DNA of 64,000 nt from contig NZ_BAABHK010000023.1 of the NCBI RefSeq assembly GCF_039542055.1, positions 58,823 through 122,822 on the forward strand. The letters are read 5' to 3'. Of the stretch, positions 32,175 through 40,960 are shown in pieces (positions within the stretch are counted from its first letter, which is position 1; the number at the start of each line of letters is the position of its first letter). The stretch comes from Actinoallomurus vinaceus (GTDB lineage: Bacteria; Actinomycetota; Actinomycetes; Streptosporangiales; Streptosporangiaceae). The position numbers were made by a program, and so were the translations under genes. Under the pieces are notes generated by a model that worked only from the letters and a program-made list of their open reading frames with translations, had not been told where the DNA came from and made no database searches.

Positions 32175-32954
32175 GTGGCGACGCAGACCGGTGGCGGTTC
32201 GATCGACAAGGCGCTCACGGTGCTGGAGGCACTGGCCGAGCACAGCCGCGTGACCGACATCGCGGCCGGCACCGGGCTTCCGAAGTCGACGGTGCACCGC
32301 ATCCTCCAGTCCCTGGTCGGGTGGGGGTTCGCCCGCACCGACGGCAACGGCGGATACCTCCCCGGCCCGCGGATCCTGACGCTGGCGGGCAAGGTGATGA
32401 GCCGGTTCGACCCGGCGCAGCACGCCGACTCGGCGCTCCAGACGCTGCGCGACCGTACGGGCTTCACCGTGCACTTCGCGATCCGCAGCGGTGACGAGGC
32501 CGTCTACGTGCGCAAGCTCGAAGGCCTGCGGCCGTACCAGATGGGCTCCCGGGTCGGCATGAGCCTGCCGCTGCACTCCACCTCGATCGGCAAGGCGATC
32601 CTCGCCCGGCTGTCCGATCAGGAGGTCGCCGCGATCACCGCACGGACCGGCCTGGCACCGCGCACCCAGCACACGATCGCTGACGTCGACGCGCTGATCG
32701 CCCACCTGCGCGAGGTCCGCCGGTGCGGCTACGCGGTCGACGACGAGGAGAACGAGCGCGGCATCCGCTGTGTGGGCGCGCCGGTCTTCGACCACACGGG
32801 CGTGGTGATGGGCGGGATCTCCATCTCCGGGCTCGCGTTCGAGGTCGACCTGGGCAACGACACCCTCATGGCCGAGGTGGTGACCGCCGCGCGGGACGTC
32901 TCGCTCGCGATGGGCGCGCCGCCCGACCGCGTACCCGCACCCGCGCCCGCCTGA
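32175..32954 (+). CDS. IclR-family regulator, likely of the kdgK-eda genes
   Basis: A 259-residue regulator: winged helix-turn-helix (about 8-70: ALTVLEALAEHSRVTDIAAG, TGLPKSTVHRILQSL) and IclR effector domain (about 85-250: VYVRKLEG, LPLHSTSIGKAILARL, GYAVDDEENERGIRCVGAPVF). A TATTCT box at 32163-32168 lies six bases before the GTG, and no Shine-Dalgarno is present, so the mRNA is probably leaderless. It is convergent with kdgK-eda. IclR members such as KdgR respond to 2-keto-3-deoxygluconate, which suits this neighbourhood. Confidence 0.88.
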   Translation: MATQTGGGSIDKALTVLEALAEHSRVTDIAAGTGLPKSTVHRILQSLVGWGFARTDGNGGYLPGPRILTLAGKVMSRFDPAQHADSALQTLRDRTGFTVHFAIRSGDEAVYVRKLEGLRPYQMGSRVGMSLPLHSTSIGKAILARLSDQEVAAITARTGLAPRTQHTIADVDALIAHLREVRRCGYAVDDEENERGIRCVGAPVFDHTGVVMGGISISGLAFEVDLGNDTLMAEVVTAARDVSLAMGAPPDRVPAPAPA

Positions 32955-32973
32955 CCCGGATCGCTACCCGCGC

Positions 32974-33906
32974 TCAGCCTTGGGCGAGGAGCCGTTCGAT
33001 CTCGGCGGCCGTGGCGATCCGGCCGGTGCCGCCCTGGCCACCGAGGCAGATCGACGCCGCCGCCGCGCCGCCGCGGACGGCGTCCACGATCGACGCGCCG
33101 CGCGCGAGGCGTGCGGTGAGTGCGCCGCCGAAGGCGTCCCCCGCACCGGTCGCGTCGACGATCTCCGTGGCGGGGAAGGCCGGCAGGTGCCGCCGCTCTC
33201 CCCGGCTCGCGAGATGGACCCCGTCGGCGCCGCAGGTGACCGCGACGGCCGCCGCGCCCAGGTCGAGGCAGGCCTCGGCGGCCTCCTCGGGATCGGTGGT
33301 GTCCAGTAGCGCCGAGGTGTCGGTGGGGCAGGACGGCAGGACCAGCGCGGCCCTGGGCGCGACCTTCACCAGGATTTCGCGCGCGTCGGCGGGCGTGGTC
33401 AGCCGGCTCCGGAAGTTGGGGTCGTAGACGACCTTGCCGCCGGCCTTCTCCGCCGCGTGCACGACGGCGGCGGCGCAGGAGTCCGACAGCGCGGCCGTGA
33501 TGCCGCTGAGCAGCACCGCCCTCGCCTCCGCGACAGGCGCGCGGTCCACGTCGGAGGGGCCGAGCCGGGAGGCGGCGCTACCGGAGCGCAGGTAGGCGAA
33601 GGCGCGGGTGCCGAGCGGGTCCGCTCCGACGACGTACGCGCCCGAGTGCCCCGGTCCCCGCCACATCCAGCGGGTGTCGATGCCGTGGCGGGCGGCGAAT
33701 TCGACGAGGCGGTCGCCGAACTCGTCCTCGCCGGTCCGGGTGACGAGGGCGACGTGGGCTCCGGCGGCCGACGCGGCGACCGCCGCGTTGAGCGCGTCGC
33801 CGGAGAAGGACAGGCGGAAGGTCTCCGCGTGGGTCAGCGGGTCGGCGGCCGAGAACTCGACCAGCGGCTCCCCGATGATGACGACGTCGGGCACGTCGCC
33901 GGTCAT
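32974..33906 (-). CDS. kdgK: 2-keto-3-deoxygluconate kinase (PfkB family)
   Basis: Phosphorylates KDG to KDPG. The 310-residue PfkB/ribokinase-fold protein has the N-terminal IIGEPLVEF, the GGDALN-like motif FSGDALNAAVAAS, the YDPNFR signature (VVYDPNFRSRL) typical of KDG kinases, and the anion-hole/catalytic Asp motif DATGAGDAFGGALTARL. The ATG overlaps the eda stop (ATGA at 33903-33906). Together the two genes form the lower branch for uronate or gluconate breakdown. The substrate could in principle be another keto-sugar acid. Confidence 0.87.
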   Translation of the reverse strand: MTGDVPDVVIIGEPLVEFSAADPLTHAETFRLSFSGDALNAAVAASAAGAHVALVTRTGEDEFGDRLVEFAARHGIDTRWMWRGPGHSGAYVVGADPLGTRAFAYLRSGSAASRLGPSDVDRAPVAEARAVLLSGITAALSDSCAAAVVHAAEKAGGKVVYDPNFRSRLTTPADAREILVKVAPRAALVLPSCPTDTSALLDTTDPEEAAEACLDLGAAAVAVTCGADGVHLASRGERRHLPAFPATEIVDATGAGDAFGGALTARLARGASIVDAVRGGAAAASICLGGQGGTGRIATAAEIERLLAQG

Positions 33907-34496
33907 TCGGCCACCTCGATCAGCTCGCGTACGGCCTTGGCCGGATCGGGCGCCTTCACCAGGTCGGATCCGACGCCCACGGCGTACGCGCCCGCCTCGA
34001 GGTAGGCGGGGACGTCGCGCAGCGCGATGCCGCCGGTGGGCACGATGCGCGCGCCGGGCAGCACGGCCAGGACGGAGCGCAGATAGGCCGGGCCGCCCAC
34101 GTGCGCGGGGAAGAGCTTGGCGATGCCGCGTCCGGCGGCAGCCGCGACCTCGGCGGGGGTGAACCCGCCTTCGAGGAAGGGCACCTCGCCGGTGACCGCG
34201 CGGACGGCCTCGGCCGGGTAGGGGCTGACGAGGAAGTCGGCGCCCGCGTCGAGCGCGCGGCGGGCGTCCTCGGCGGTGGTGACCGTGCCGGCTCCGAGGA
34301 CCGCCGCCGGGTGGGAGCGGCGCAGGCCGGCCAGGGCGTCGACCCAGCCGGGAGTGGTCGCGGTCAGCTCGATGACGTCCAGGCCGGCGTCGAGCAGTGT
34401 CTCGGCCGCCTTGACGGCGCCCGCGGCGTCCGGCGTCCTGAGCACCGGCAGCACCCGCGCCGCCCCGATCGCCCGTTCGATCTCCACCCGATCCAT
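33903..34496 (-). CDS. eda: KDPG aldolase
   Basis: Cleaves 2-keto-3-deoxy-6-phosphogluconate to pyruvate and glyceraldehyde-3-phosphate. The 197-residue class I aldolase has the catalytic Glu in VIELTATTPG, the GAGTVTTAEDARRALDAGAD block, FLVSPYP and the Schiff-base Lys in AKLFPAHVGGPAYL. ATG after GAGGGG. It is the first gene of a two-gene operon and overlaps kdgK by four bases. An IclR-type inverted repeat lies in its promoter. Confidence 0.9.
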   Translation of the reverse strand: MDRVEIERAIGAARVLPVLRTPDAAGAVKAAETLLDAGLDVIELTATTPGWVDALAGLRRSHPAAVLGAGTVTTAEDARRALDAGADFLVSPYPAEAVRAVTGEVPFLEGGFTPAEVAAAAGRGIAKLFPAHVGGPAYLRSVLAVLPGARIVPTGGIALRDVPAYLEAGAYAVGVGSDLVKAPDPAKAVRELIEVAE

Positions 34497-34529
34497 CCGA
34501 CCGCCCCTCGTTCTGTACAGCGGGACAAC

Positions 34530-34543
34530 GTTCCATAACGAAT
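34530..34543. promoter_or_regulatory. TTC-N6-GAA site, candidate IclR operator
   Basis: GTTCCATAACGAAT contains TTC and GAA half-sites separated by six bases, the general shape of IclR-family operators. It lies 34 bases upstream of the eda start and downstream of no other gene on that strand. Assignment to the nearby IclR protein is an inference. Confidence 0.4.
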
Positions 34544-34620
34544 GATAAATGAGAAGCGGATCGAGCGCCTCGTGGCTATGGTTCTGCCAGCCGGATGATC
34601 TACCGCCCCCGGGACCGCCC

Positions 34621-35301
34621 ATGACCGAGATCCTCCTCGCCGGCATCGTCGGCTCCACCGCGTACGGCCTGGCCACGCCCGACTCCGACGTCGACCGGCT
34701 CGGTGTCTTCGCCGCCCCCACCCGGTCCCTGCTCGGACTGCGGACCCCGCGCGAGTCGATCGTGTCCACCTCCCCCGACCGGACGCTGCACGAGGCCCGG
34801 AAGTGGTGCAGCCTCGCCCTGGGCGGCAACCCGACCGCGATGGAGCTGGTCTGGCTGCCCGACGACCTGTACGAGACGCGTACCCCGTTCGGTGACGAGC
34901 TGATCGGCATCCGTTCGGCCTTCCTGTCCGCCAAGCGGGTCCGGGACGCCTATCTCGGCTACGCCACCCAGCAGTTCCGCAAACTGGAGAACCGGGGTGA
35001 CGGCTCGTTCTCCGCCGATACCCGCAAGCGGACGGCAAAACACGCCCGGCACCTGGCGCGGCTGGTCCACCAGGGCCGCGAGCTGTACGCCACCGGCAAC
35101 CTGCGGATCCGCCTCGACGACCCGGGCTGGTACCGCGACTTCGGGGACGGCGTGGCCGGCGGCGACGTGGAGGCCGCCCGGCGGCTGCTCGCCGAGACCG
35201 AGGCCGACTTCGACCGGATCCGCACGCCGCTCCCGGACCGTCCCGACGAGGACACCGTCGAGTCCTGGCTGCTCGCCGTGCGTCAGGCCAATTACGCGTA
35301 G
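34621..35301 (+). CDS. Nucleotidyltransferase-superfamily protein
   Basis: A 226-residue protein with a DNA-polymerase-beta-type nucleotidyltransferase core: GIVGSTAYGLATPDSDVDRLGVF carries the GS motif and the paired Asp metal ligands. Related actinomycete proteins are annotated as nucleotidyltransferase domain-containing proteins, and some phage relatives belong to RNA-repair pathways. The C-terminal part is helical (KHARHLARLVHQGRELY). Substrate unknown. It is divergent from eda and 92 bases upstream of an AAA+ ATPase on the same strand. Confidence 0.78.
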   Translation: MTEILLAGIVGSTAYGLATPDSDVDRLGVFAAPTRSLLGLRTPRESIVSTSPDRTLHEARKWCSLALGGNPTAMELVWLPDDLYETRTPFGDELIGIRSAFLSAKRVRDAYLGYATQQFRKLENRGDGSFSADTRKRTAKHARHLARLVHQGRELYATGNLRIRLDDPGWYRDFGDGVAGGDVEAARRLLAETEADFDRIRTPLPDRPDEDTVESWLLAVRQANYA

Positions 35302-35393
35302 GCCGCGCGACGATCAAGGTAATGTGCCGTGCCCCGGGTGCCGTCGGCCCGGTCGGCATTGATCCACGACTCCGCACGGGACGGTATTTCTCC

Positions 35394-36662
35394 ATGGACG
35401 CTCACGACCGGTTGGTGGCCAGCCTGCGCGCCGCTCTGGACGTGCGGCCTGAGGACGTCACCCTCAGGCTGCATCTCGCGCAGGTTCTCCTCGACGCCGG
35501 CGACCTTCCCGGTGCGATGAGCGAGGCCGCCGAGGCGCTGCGCCACGACCCGGCCTGCGACCAGGCCAGAGACTTCATGGTCACCGCCCTCGGGAGCAGG
35601 CCCTCCGACGTCGCCGCGTCCGGCGACACGGAGCCGAGGCCCACGGCGTCCGATCCGCGGACGCCCGGCACCGGAGCGCCGTCGGCCGCATCACAGGGAG
35701 AGCGCTTCGACTGGACCGCGGCGGAGAAGGAGGTGGCCGGCCTGGTCGGGCCCCGCTTCGCCGACGAAGCCGCCGCCCCGGATGCCTACGAGACCGAGGC
35801 CCCGGCACTGCGACTGGCCGACATCGGCGGTATGGAGGACGTCAAGGAACGGCTCGAGGTCGCGTTCCTGGCCCCGATGCGCAACCCCGAGCTACGCGCG
35901 CTGTACGGCAAGAGCCTGCGCGGTGGCCTGCTGCTGTACGGGCCACCCGGATGCGGCAAGACGTTCCTCGCCCGGGCGGTCGCCGGGGAACTCGGCGCCT
36001 CGTTCATCGCGGTCGGCATCTCCGACGTCCTCGACATGTACATCGGACAGTCCGAGCGGAACCTGCGCGAACTGTTCGCCCAGGCCCGCAGGCAGGCTCC
36101 CTGCGTACTGTTCCTGGACGAGGTGGACGCGCTCGGCCAGAAGCGCAGTCAGTCTCGCAGCAGTGGGATGCGCACCGTCGTGAACCAGTTGCTGGAGGAG
36201 ATGGACGGTGTGGCGGCCGACAACGACGGCCTGTTCATCCTCGGGGCGACCAACCAGCCGTGGGACGTCGACACGGCTCTGCGCAGGCCGGGCAGGTTCG
36301 ACCGTACGATTCTCGTGCTTCCACCGGACCTGGCCGCGCGGCGCGCGGTCCTGGAGTTCCACCTGAGGAACCGTCCGGTGGAGAACATCGACCTGGCCGT
36401 CCTCGCCGACCGTACGGACGGATTCTCCGGCGCGGATCTCGAGCATCTGTGCGACACCGCGGCCGAGCAGGCGCTCATCGCGTCGTCGCGCAGCGGTACC
36501 GTCCGCATGATCGGCATGGCCGACTTCGAGACGGCCCTGAGGCAGGTGCGGCCCTCGACCGGCCCGTGGTTCGACGCGGCGAAGGGCGTCGCCATGTTCG
36601 CGAACGAGGGTGGCGCCTACGACGACCTGCTCGCCTACCTCAAGCGGCAGCGGATGCTGTGA
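35394..36662 (+). CDS. AAA+ ATPase with N-terminal TPR segment
   Basis: A 422-residue cytoplasmic ATPase. Residues 1-65 form two TPR-like helix pairs (VTLRLHLAQVLLDAGDLPGAM). A flexible Pro/Thr/Ser linker follows, then a classic FtsH/Cdc48/Vps4-type AAA module: Walker A GPPGCGKTFLARA, Walker B VLFLDEVDALG, sensor ATNQPWD and arginine finger region RRPGRFDR. A helical lid ends with GFSGADLEHLCDTAAEQAL. There is no protease domain, so it probably remodels a protein partner. The next gene, a 573-residue TPR protein 97 bases downstream, is the likely partner. Confidence 0.85.
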   Translation: MDAHDRLVASLRAALDVRPEDVTLRLHLAQVLLDAGDLPGAMSEAAEALRHDPACDQARDFMVTALGSRPSDVAASGDTEPRPTASDPRTPGTGAPSAASQGERFDWTAAEKEVAGLVGPRFADEAAAPDAYETEAPALRLADIGGMEDVKERLEVAFLAPMRNPELRALYGKSLRGGLLLYGPPGCGKTFLARAVAGELGASFIAVGISDVLDMYIGQSERNLRELFAQARRQAPCVLFLDEVDALGQKRSQSRSSGMRTVVNQLLEEMDGVAADNDGLFILGATNQPWDVDTALRRPGRFDRTILVLPPDLAARRAVLEFHLRNRPVENIDLAVLADRTDGFSGADLEHLCDTAAEQALIASSRSGTVRMIGMADFETALRQVRPSTGPWFDAAKGVAMFANEGGAYDDLLAYLKRQRML

Positions 36663-36759
36663 CATCGGCGCCCGGGGGCGAGGCCGCTAGCCGCCGCCCA
36701 CGGCCGGGTTCCGACATTCCACCGATCTCCCTTGTCCGTTCCGAACGGTTGTGTTCACC

Positions 36760-38481
36760 ATGAACGACAGTGAAAATGCCCTGGCGGCCGCCCGGAATTT
36801 CCTCTCCATGGGGCGCTGGCAGGACGCGCTCGATGCCCTGGGGCCGGCGATCGTCTCTGACGACACGTCCGCCGAGGCGCATTGCGTGGCCGCTCAATGC
36901 CTGCTCGGATTGGACCGGATGGAAGAGGCCCATGACACGGTGGTCTCCGCTCTCCGCATTGATCCGGGCAGCGCGTACGCGTACTACCTGCTCGCATGCA
37001 TTCTTTTCAGCCTCGGCCGGCGAGGGGCCGCGCTGCGGGCGGCGACGGAAGCCGCGAGGCTGATGCCGGAGTCGGTGCAGATCCTGTACATCCTGGCCAA
37101 GTGCCGGTTGGAGGTCTTCGACCGCGAGGGGGCTCAGCAAGCCTCCGCGATGGCCGTCAAGGCCGATCCGCAGGATCCGCTCGCCCATCTCGCGGTCGCC
37201 GAGGTCGCGAAAGGTCTCCTTCCGCTCGGCGAGGTGGAAGCGGATCGCGAGCGATGGGACGCGGCCGAACGCGCGTTCCGGACCGGGCTCGCGCTCGATC
37301 CGCATCATGAGGACCTCCTTCTCGGCCTCGCGCACCTCCTCTGCCTTCGCAACCGCGTTCTCGAGGCGGCGCAGATCTACTTGATGATGGTCCGCAGCAA
37401 CCCGAGCAACGAGCTGATTCATCGCGCGCTCGGCAATATCTCGGTGTCGTTCACCGGACTCGAGAACGACTGGAACAAAGCGGCCATCGGGACGATGTTC
37501 CGCAGGGATCTGGTCGAACTCAAGGCACCGCCGATCAAGGCGCTCTTGGCGGACGTCATCTCGATCCTGTCCGCGTCGCAGGACAGCGTGCGTGAGTCAC
37601 TGCGCCGTGCCACGAACCTGCTGTCCACGGTGCGCCAGTCTTTCGGCGGTGGTCCGAGGCAGGCCGCGGAGCCGATGCCCGCTCCGGACTCCGAGGATGC
37701 CTTCGCCTCGGGATGGGGCGCCTCGGGGCTGCCCCCGCTCGTCCTCCCCTGGGATGCGCTGGATCTGGAAGAGAATCCCCTGCCGGTGAACCAGGTCGCG
37801 GCTCGTTCTCTCGCCACGGCCCTGCACTTTTCGGCGGATCGGGTCACGGAGTACGACGCTCGCATCAGGGCGCTGCTGGTCACGAGCCGAGGCGTGTACG
37901 CGACGGACGACAACGGCGCGAGGCTCCACGAGATCTTCGTGGAGATGAGTGCCCGGGCGGTCCGGCACGCCGACATCTATCGCGCATGCGGGGATGTGAT
38001 CGCCGAATTCGCGCAGCACACGGGGCTGGCCAATGCTCAGGTGGTCAACGCGAGAAACTGGGCGGATCACGCGAGAAAGCAGCATGCGGCGGCTGTTCAA
38101 GGTTTCGGCTTTCTGCTGGCCGTTCCCTTGCCGCCGGACGGCGATGACCGGCGTGGCTTCGACGAGTCCGCAGCCGATTCCTTCGCCGAGCAGCTCTCGG
38201 ACCCTTCGAACATGGCCGCCGCTCGGCGCTTCGGCCGGGAAGCGCGTGAGTGGGAAGAAGAACGCCAAGAGGCCATTTCCTCTGCGAGAGACGCGGTGAA
38301 GCTGTACCGCGAGGCGGAGGCCGGCTGTGTGCAGACCCTCCGGTCCCTGATCGACGAATACCGGTCCCTGCTCGACGAGTACCCGTCGACCGAGCCCCCC
38401 GCCGAGAATTCGGACATCGCCGCGGACCCCGCTGGGGGTTTCAACATCCAAGACCTTCTGAACGGGCCGGGCGGGTCATGA
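36760..38481 (+). CDS. Large TPR protein, likely partner of the AAA+ ATPase
   Basis: A 573-residue cytoplasmic protein. The N-terminal 230 residues are a run of about six TPR units (for instance ARNFLSMGRWQDALDAL, EEAHDTVVSALRIDPGSA, AERAFRTGLALDPHHEDLLLG). The rest, from about 240, is a helical domain I do not recognise, with a GLPPLVLPWDALDLEENP linker and a long charged coiled segment (about 480-560: FGREAREWEEERQEAI). Its first TPRs resemble the short N-terminus of the upstream ATPase. Codon use is somewhat less GC-rich than in neighbours. Start ATG 36760 (GTG 36751 in frame); weak ribosome-binding site, suggesting coupling to the ATPase transcript. Confidence 0.78.
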   Translation: MNDSENALAAARNFLSMGRWQDALDALGPAIVSDDTSAEAHCVAAQCLLGLDRMEEAHDTVVSALRIDPGSAYAYYLLACILFSLGRRGAALRAATEAARLMPESVQILYILAKCRLEVFDREGAQQASAMAVKADPQDPLAHLAVAEVAKGLLPLGEVEADRERWDAAERAFRTGLALDPHHEDLLLGLAHLLCLRNRVLEAAQIYLMMVRSNPSNELIHRALGNISVSFTGLENDWNKAAIGTMFRRDLVELKAPPIKALLADVISILSASQDSVRESLRRATNLLSTVRQSFGGGPRQAAEPMPAPDSEDAFASGWGASGLPPLVLPWDALDLEENPLPVNQVAARSLATALHFSADRVTEYDARIRALLVTSRGVYATDDNGARLHEIFVEMSARAVRHADIYRACGDVIAEFAQHTGLANAQVVNARNWADHARKQHAAAVQGFGFLLAVPLPPDGDDRRGFDESAADSFAEQLSDPSNMAAARRFGREAREWEEERQEAISSARDAVKLYREAEAGCVQTLRSLIDEYRSLLDEYPSTEPPAENSDIAADPAGGFNIQDLLNGPGGS

Positions 38482-38509
38482 CCTCAGTCTCTGCCGTGAG
38501 GGTTCAGAG

Positions 38510-40861
38510 CTAGAGGCGCGTCCGGCGGCCCGGGCGGAGCCGTTCGAGGCGCCACCAGGCGACGATGACGAACACCAGCCCGAGGCCGGCCAGCACTCCC
38601 ATGTCGGTGGCCCAGGTCGTCGCGTCGGGGTGCCAGAGCCGGTCGTGGATCGGCTTGTGCGGCAGGCGCCCGAGGTCGACGGTCGAGGCGGCCGCCCCCA
38701 GGCCCCAGCGCGACGGCGTCACCCAGGCGACCTGCTCCAGGCCGGCCTTGCCCTCCAACGGCATGAGGGCCCCGCAGAGGATCACCTGGGCCAGGGAGAG
38801 CAGCACCAACAGCGGCATGGTTTTCTCCGACGTACTGACCGCCGCCGACACCAGGAGGCCCATCGCCATGGACACGATCGCCAGCCCGGCCATGGCCAGG
38901 ATCAGCTCCGGGTACGGCGAGGTGAACGCCCCGTGCGCCGGCATCGGCCGGAACGCCAGCCCGATGAGGACGAGCAGCACCGCCTGCACCCCGGTGATCA
39001 GCCCCAGGATGAGGATCTTGGACAGCAGGTAGATCCCGGCGGACAGCCCTGCCGCGCGCTCCCGCCGGTAAATCGGGCGTTCCTTGACGAGCTCGCGCAC
39101 GGAGTTGGCGGCGCCGACGAAGCAGGCGCCGATCACGAGGGTCAGCAGCACCGACGCCGCGTCGTCGTTCTCCCCCAGTCCGGTCAGCCCGTGCGGGGCC
39201 GGCATCGCCCGGATGAGCAGCCCGACGACCAGCGGCAGCACCGCCAGCACGGCCAGGTAGCTGCGATCGGAGCCGATCACCGCGAGGTACCGGCGGCAGA
39301 GCGTGCCGAGCTGCGCGAACCGGCCCTGCCGCCGGGGTGGCGGGGCCGCCGAGGTGGCCCGCTCCGCGCCGGGCGTCTCGGCGTCGCCGTCCAGCCCCGA
39401 CAGGACGTAGCGGGTGTAGAGCGGCGCCATCCGGAACTCGGCGGCCCAGTCACGGTCCGGCTCCTTGTCGAACGCCTGGAACACCTCCGCCCAGCTCGCC
39501 TTACCGAAGAAGCGCAGCCCCTCCTCGGGCGGGCCGTAGAAGGCGACCCGGCCGCCGGGGACGAGGACGAGCAGGCGGTCGCAGGTGTCCAGATTGGCGA
39601 CGCTGTGCGTGACGACGACGATCGTGCGGCCGTCGTGGGCGAGGTCGCGCATCATCTCCATGACGGACTTGTCCAGCCCCGGGTCCAGGCCGGAGGTGGG
39701 TTCGTCCAGGAACAGCAGCGACGGCTTGGTCAGGAGTTCGAGCGCGACGCTGACCCGCTTGCGCTGGCCGCCGGACAGGGCGTCGATCCGGGTCTGCGCG
39801 TGCGGCGTCAGCCCGAGCTCCTCGATCACCTCGTCGACCCTCCGGTCGCGTTCGGCCGCGACCGTGTCCCCGGGGAACCGCAGCTCCGCGGCGTACCGCA
39901 GCGCCCGGCGGGTGGGCAGCTGGGTGTGCAGGATGTCCTCCTGCGGCACGAGTCCGATCCGGTGCCGCAGCTCCGCGTAGTGCCGGTACAGGTCCCGGTT
40001 GTCGTACCGTACGCCGCCCTCGGTCGCCGGCCTGGTCCCGGTCACGGCGCCCAGCAGGGTCGACTTGCCCGCGCCGCTCGGGCCGATCACCCCGACCAGG
40101 CACCGCTCGGGGATGGGGAAGCTGACGTTGTCGAGCAGGACCTTGCCCTTCGAGGTCCGTACGGTGAGGTCCTGCGCGACGAGGGAGACGTCGCCGGTGT
40201 CGATGAACTCCCGAAGTTCGTCGCCGACGAGCCGGAAAGTGGCGCGCCCGATCCCGACGATGTCACTTTCGGTGAGCGCCGCCGAGGTGATCCTTTTCCC
40301 GTTGACGAACGTGCCATTATGACCGCCGAGATCGACGATCTCATGTCGCCCGTCGGCCCTTTTACGTAGCTCTGCGTGATGCCGGGAAACGATCAAATCG
40401 GAAAGCACGACGTCATTGTCCGGAGCACGCCCGATCCGCAGCGGGCGGGACGGGACGTGAATGACGGAGGTCGGCTCGCGGTCGACGCCGATGCGCGAGT
40501 CGAGTACCGGCGGGACCGAGCAGGCCACCTGCGGGCCGCTGTCGGCGTTGCCGAGCCGGAAGACGATCTCCCCCTCGATGCCGGCGCGCCGGATGCGCCG
40601 CTTCCCGGCGAATGTGCCGTTCGTGCTGTCCAGATCCTCCAGGAGCCAGCCGTTGTCGTCCGTGCGCAGAACGGCGTGCCGCCAGGAGACGCGCTGGTCG
40701 TCGATCGGGACGTCGGCCGCCGGATCCCGGCCGACGGCGTACGAACCCCCGGGCTGCAGCCTGCGAACGGCCTCCTTCGTCCGCACGACGAGAGCCGGCG
40801 GGGCCATCGACGAGACAAAGCCCTCGGCCGTCATATCTCCGCAGTGTAGATCGGATGCCAT
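38510..40861 (-). CDS. FHA-FHA-ABC transporter fusion (Rv1747-like)
   Basis: A 783-residue single-chain half-transporter. Two FHA domains come first (about 30-115 with GRDPAADVPIDD, WRHA and STNGTFAG; about 130-210 with IGRAPDNDVVLSD, SRHHAEL and HNGTFVNGKRI). An ABCG-type ATPase follows (Walker A GPSGAGKSTLL, signature LSGGQRKRVSVALEL, Walker B LLFLDEPTSGLDPG, H-loop VVTHS). The C-terminus is an ABC2 membrane domain with six segments. Mycobacterial Rv1747 has the same plan, is phosphorylated by the Ser/Thr kinase PknF, and affects lipid/PIM export. Phosphothreonine-controlled envelope-lipid export is the likely role. The start may be 40861 or 40834. Confidence 0.9.
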   Translation of the reverse strand: MASDLHCGDMTAEGFVSSMAPPALVVRTKEAVRRLQPGGSYAVGRDPAADVPIDDQRVSWRHAVLRTDDNGWLLEDLDSTNGTFAGKRRIRRAGIEGEIVFRLGNADSGPQVACSVPPVLDSRIGVDREPTSVIHVPSRPLRIGRAPDNDVVLSDLIVSRHHAELRKRADGRHEIVDLGGHNGTFVNGKRITSAALTESDIVGIGRATFRLVGDELREFIDTGDVSLVAQDLTVRTSKGKVLLDNVSFPIPERCLVGVIGPSGAGKSTLLGAVTGTRPATEGGVRYDNRDLYRHYAELRHRIGLVPQEDILHTQLPTRRALRYAAELRFPGDTVAAERDRRVDEVIEELGLTPHAQTRIDALSGGQRKRVSVALELLTKPSLLFLDEPTSGLDPGLDKSVMEMMRDLAHDGRTIVVVTHSVANLDTCDRLLVLVPGGRVAFYGPPEEGLRFFGKASWAEVFQAFDKEPDRDWAAEFRMAPLYTRYVLSGLDGDAETPGAERATSAAPPPRRQGRFAQLGTLCRRYLAVIGSDRSYLAVLAVLPLVVGLLIRAMPAPHGLTGLGENDDAASVLLTLVIGACFVGAANSVRELVKERPIYRRERAAGLSAGIYLLSKILILGLITGVQAVLLVLIGLAFRPMPAHGAFTSPYPELILAMAGLAIVSMAMGLLVSAAVSTSEKTMPLLVLLSLAQVILCGALMPLEGKAGLEQVAWVTPSRWGLGAAASTVDLGRLPHKPIHDRLWHPDATTWATDMGVLAGLGLVFVIVAWWRLERLRPGRRTRL

Positions 40862-40960
40862 GAAACGCCCATCTTTCCGTCACGAGTTTGCCGTGAAAGC
40901 ATTGACGGTTCCCTGTCGGTGAAATTTGCTGAGCGTCATGGCGACCCGTACCACGTTCAA

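Noticed and set aside
34364..35395. 343-codon minus-strand frame over the nucleotidyltransferase
   Set aside because: Arg-rich shadow with no motif; the plus strand has the GS/Asp-x-Asp nucleotidyltransferase motif.
38630..40369. 579-codon plus-strand frame opposite the FHA/ABC gene
   Set aside because: No domain and low complexity; the opposite strand has intact FHA, Walker and signature motifs.
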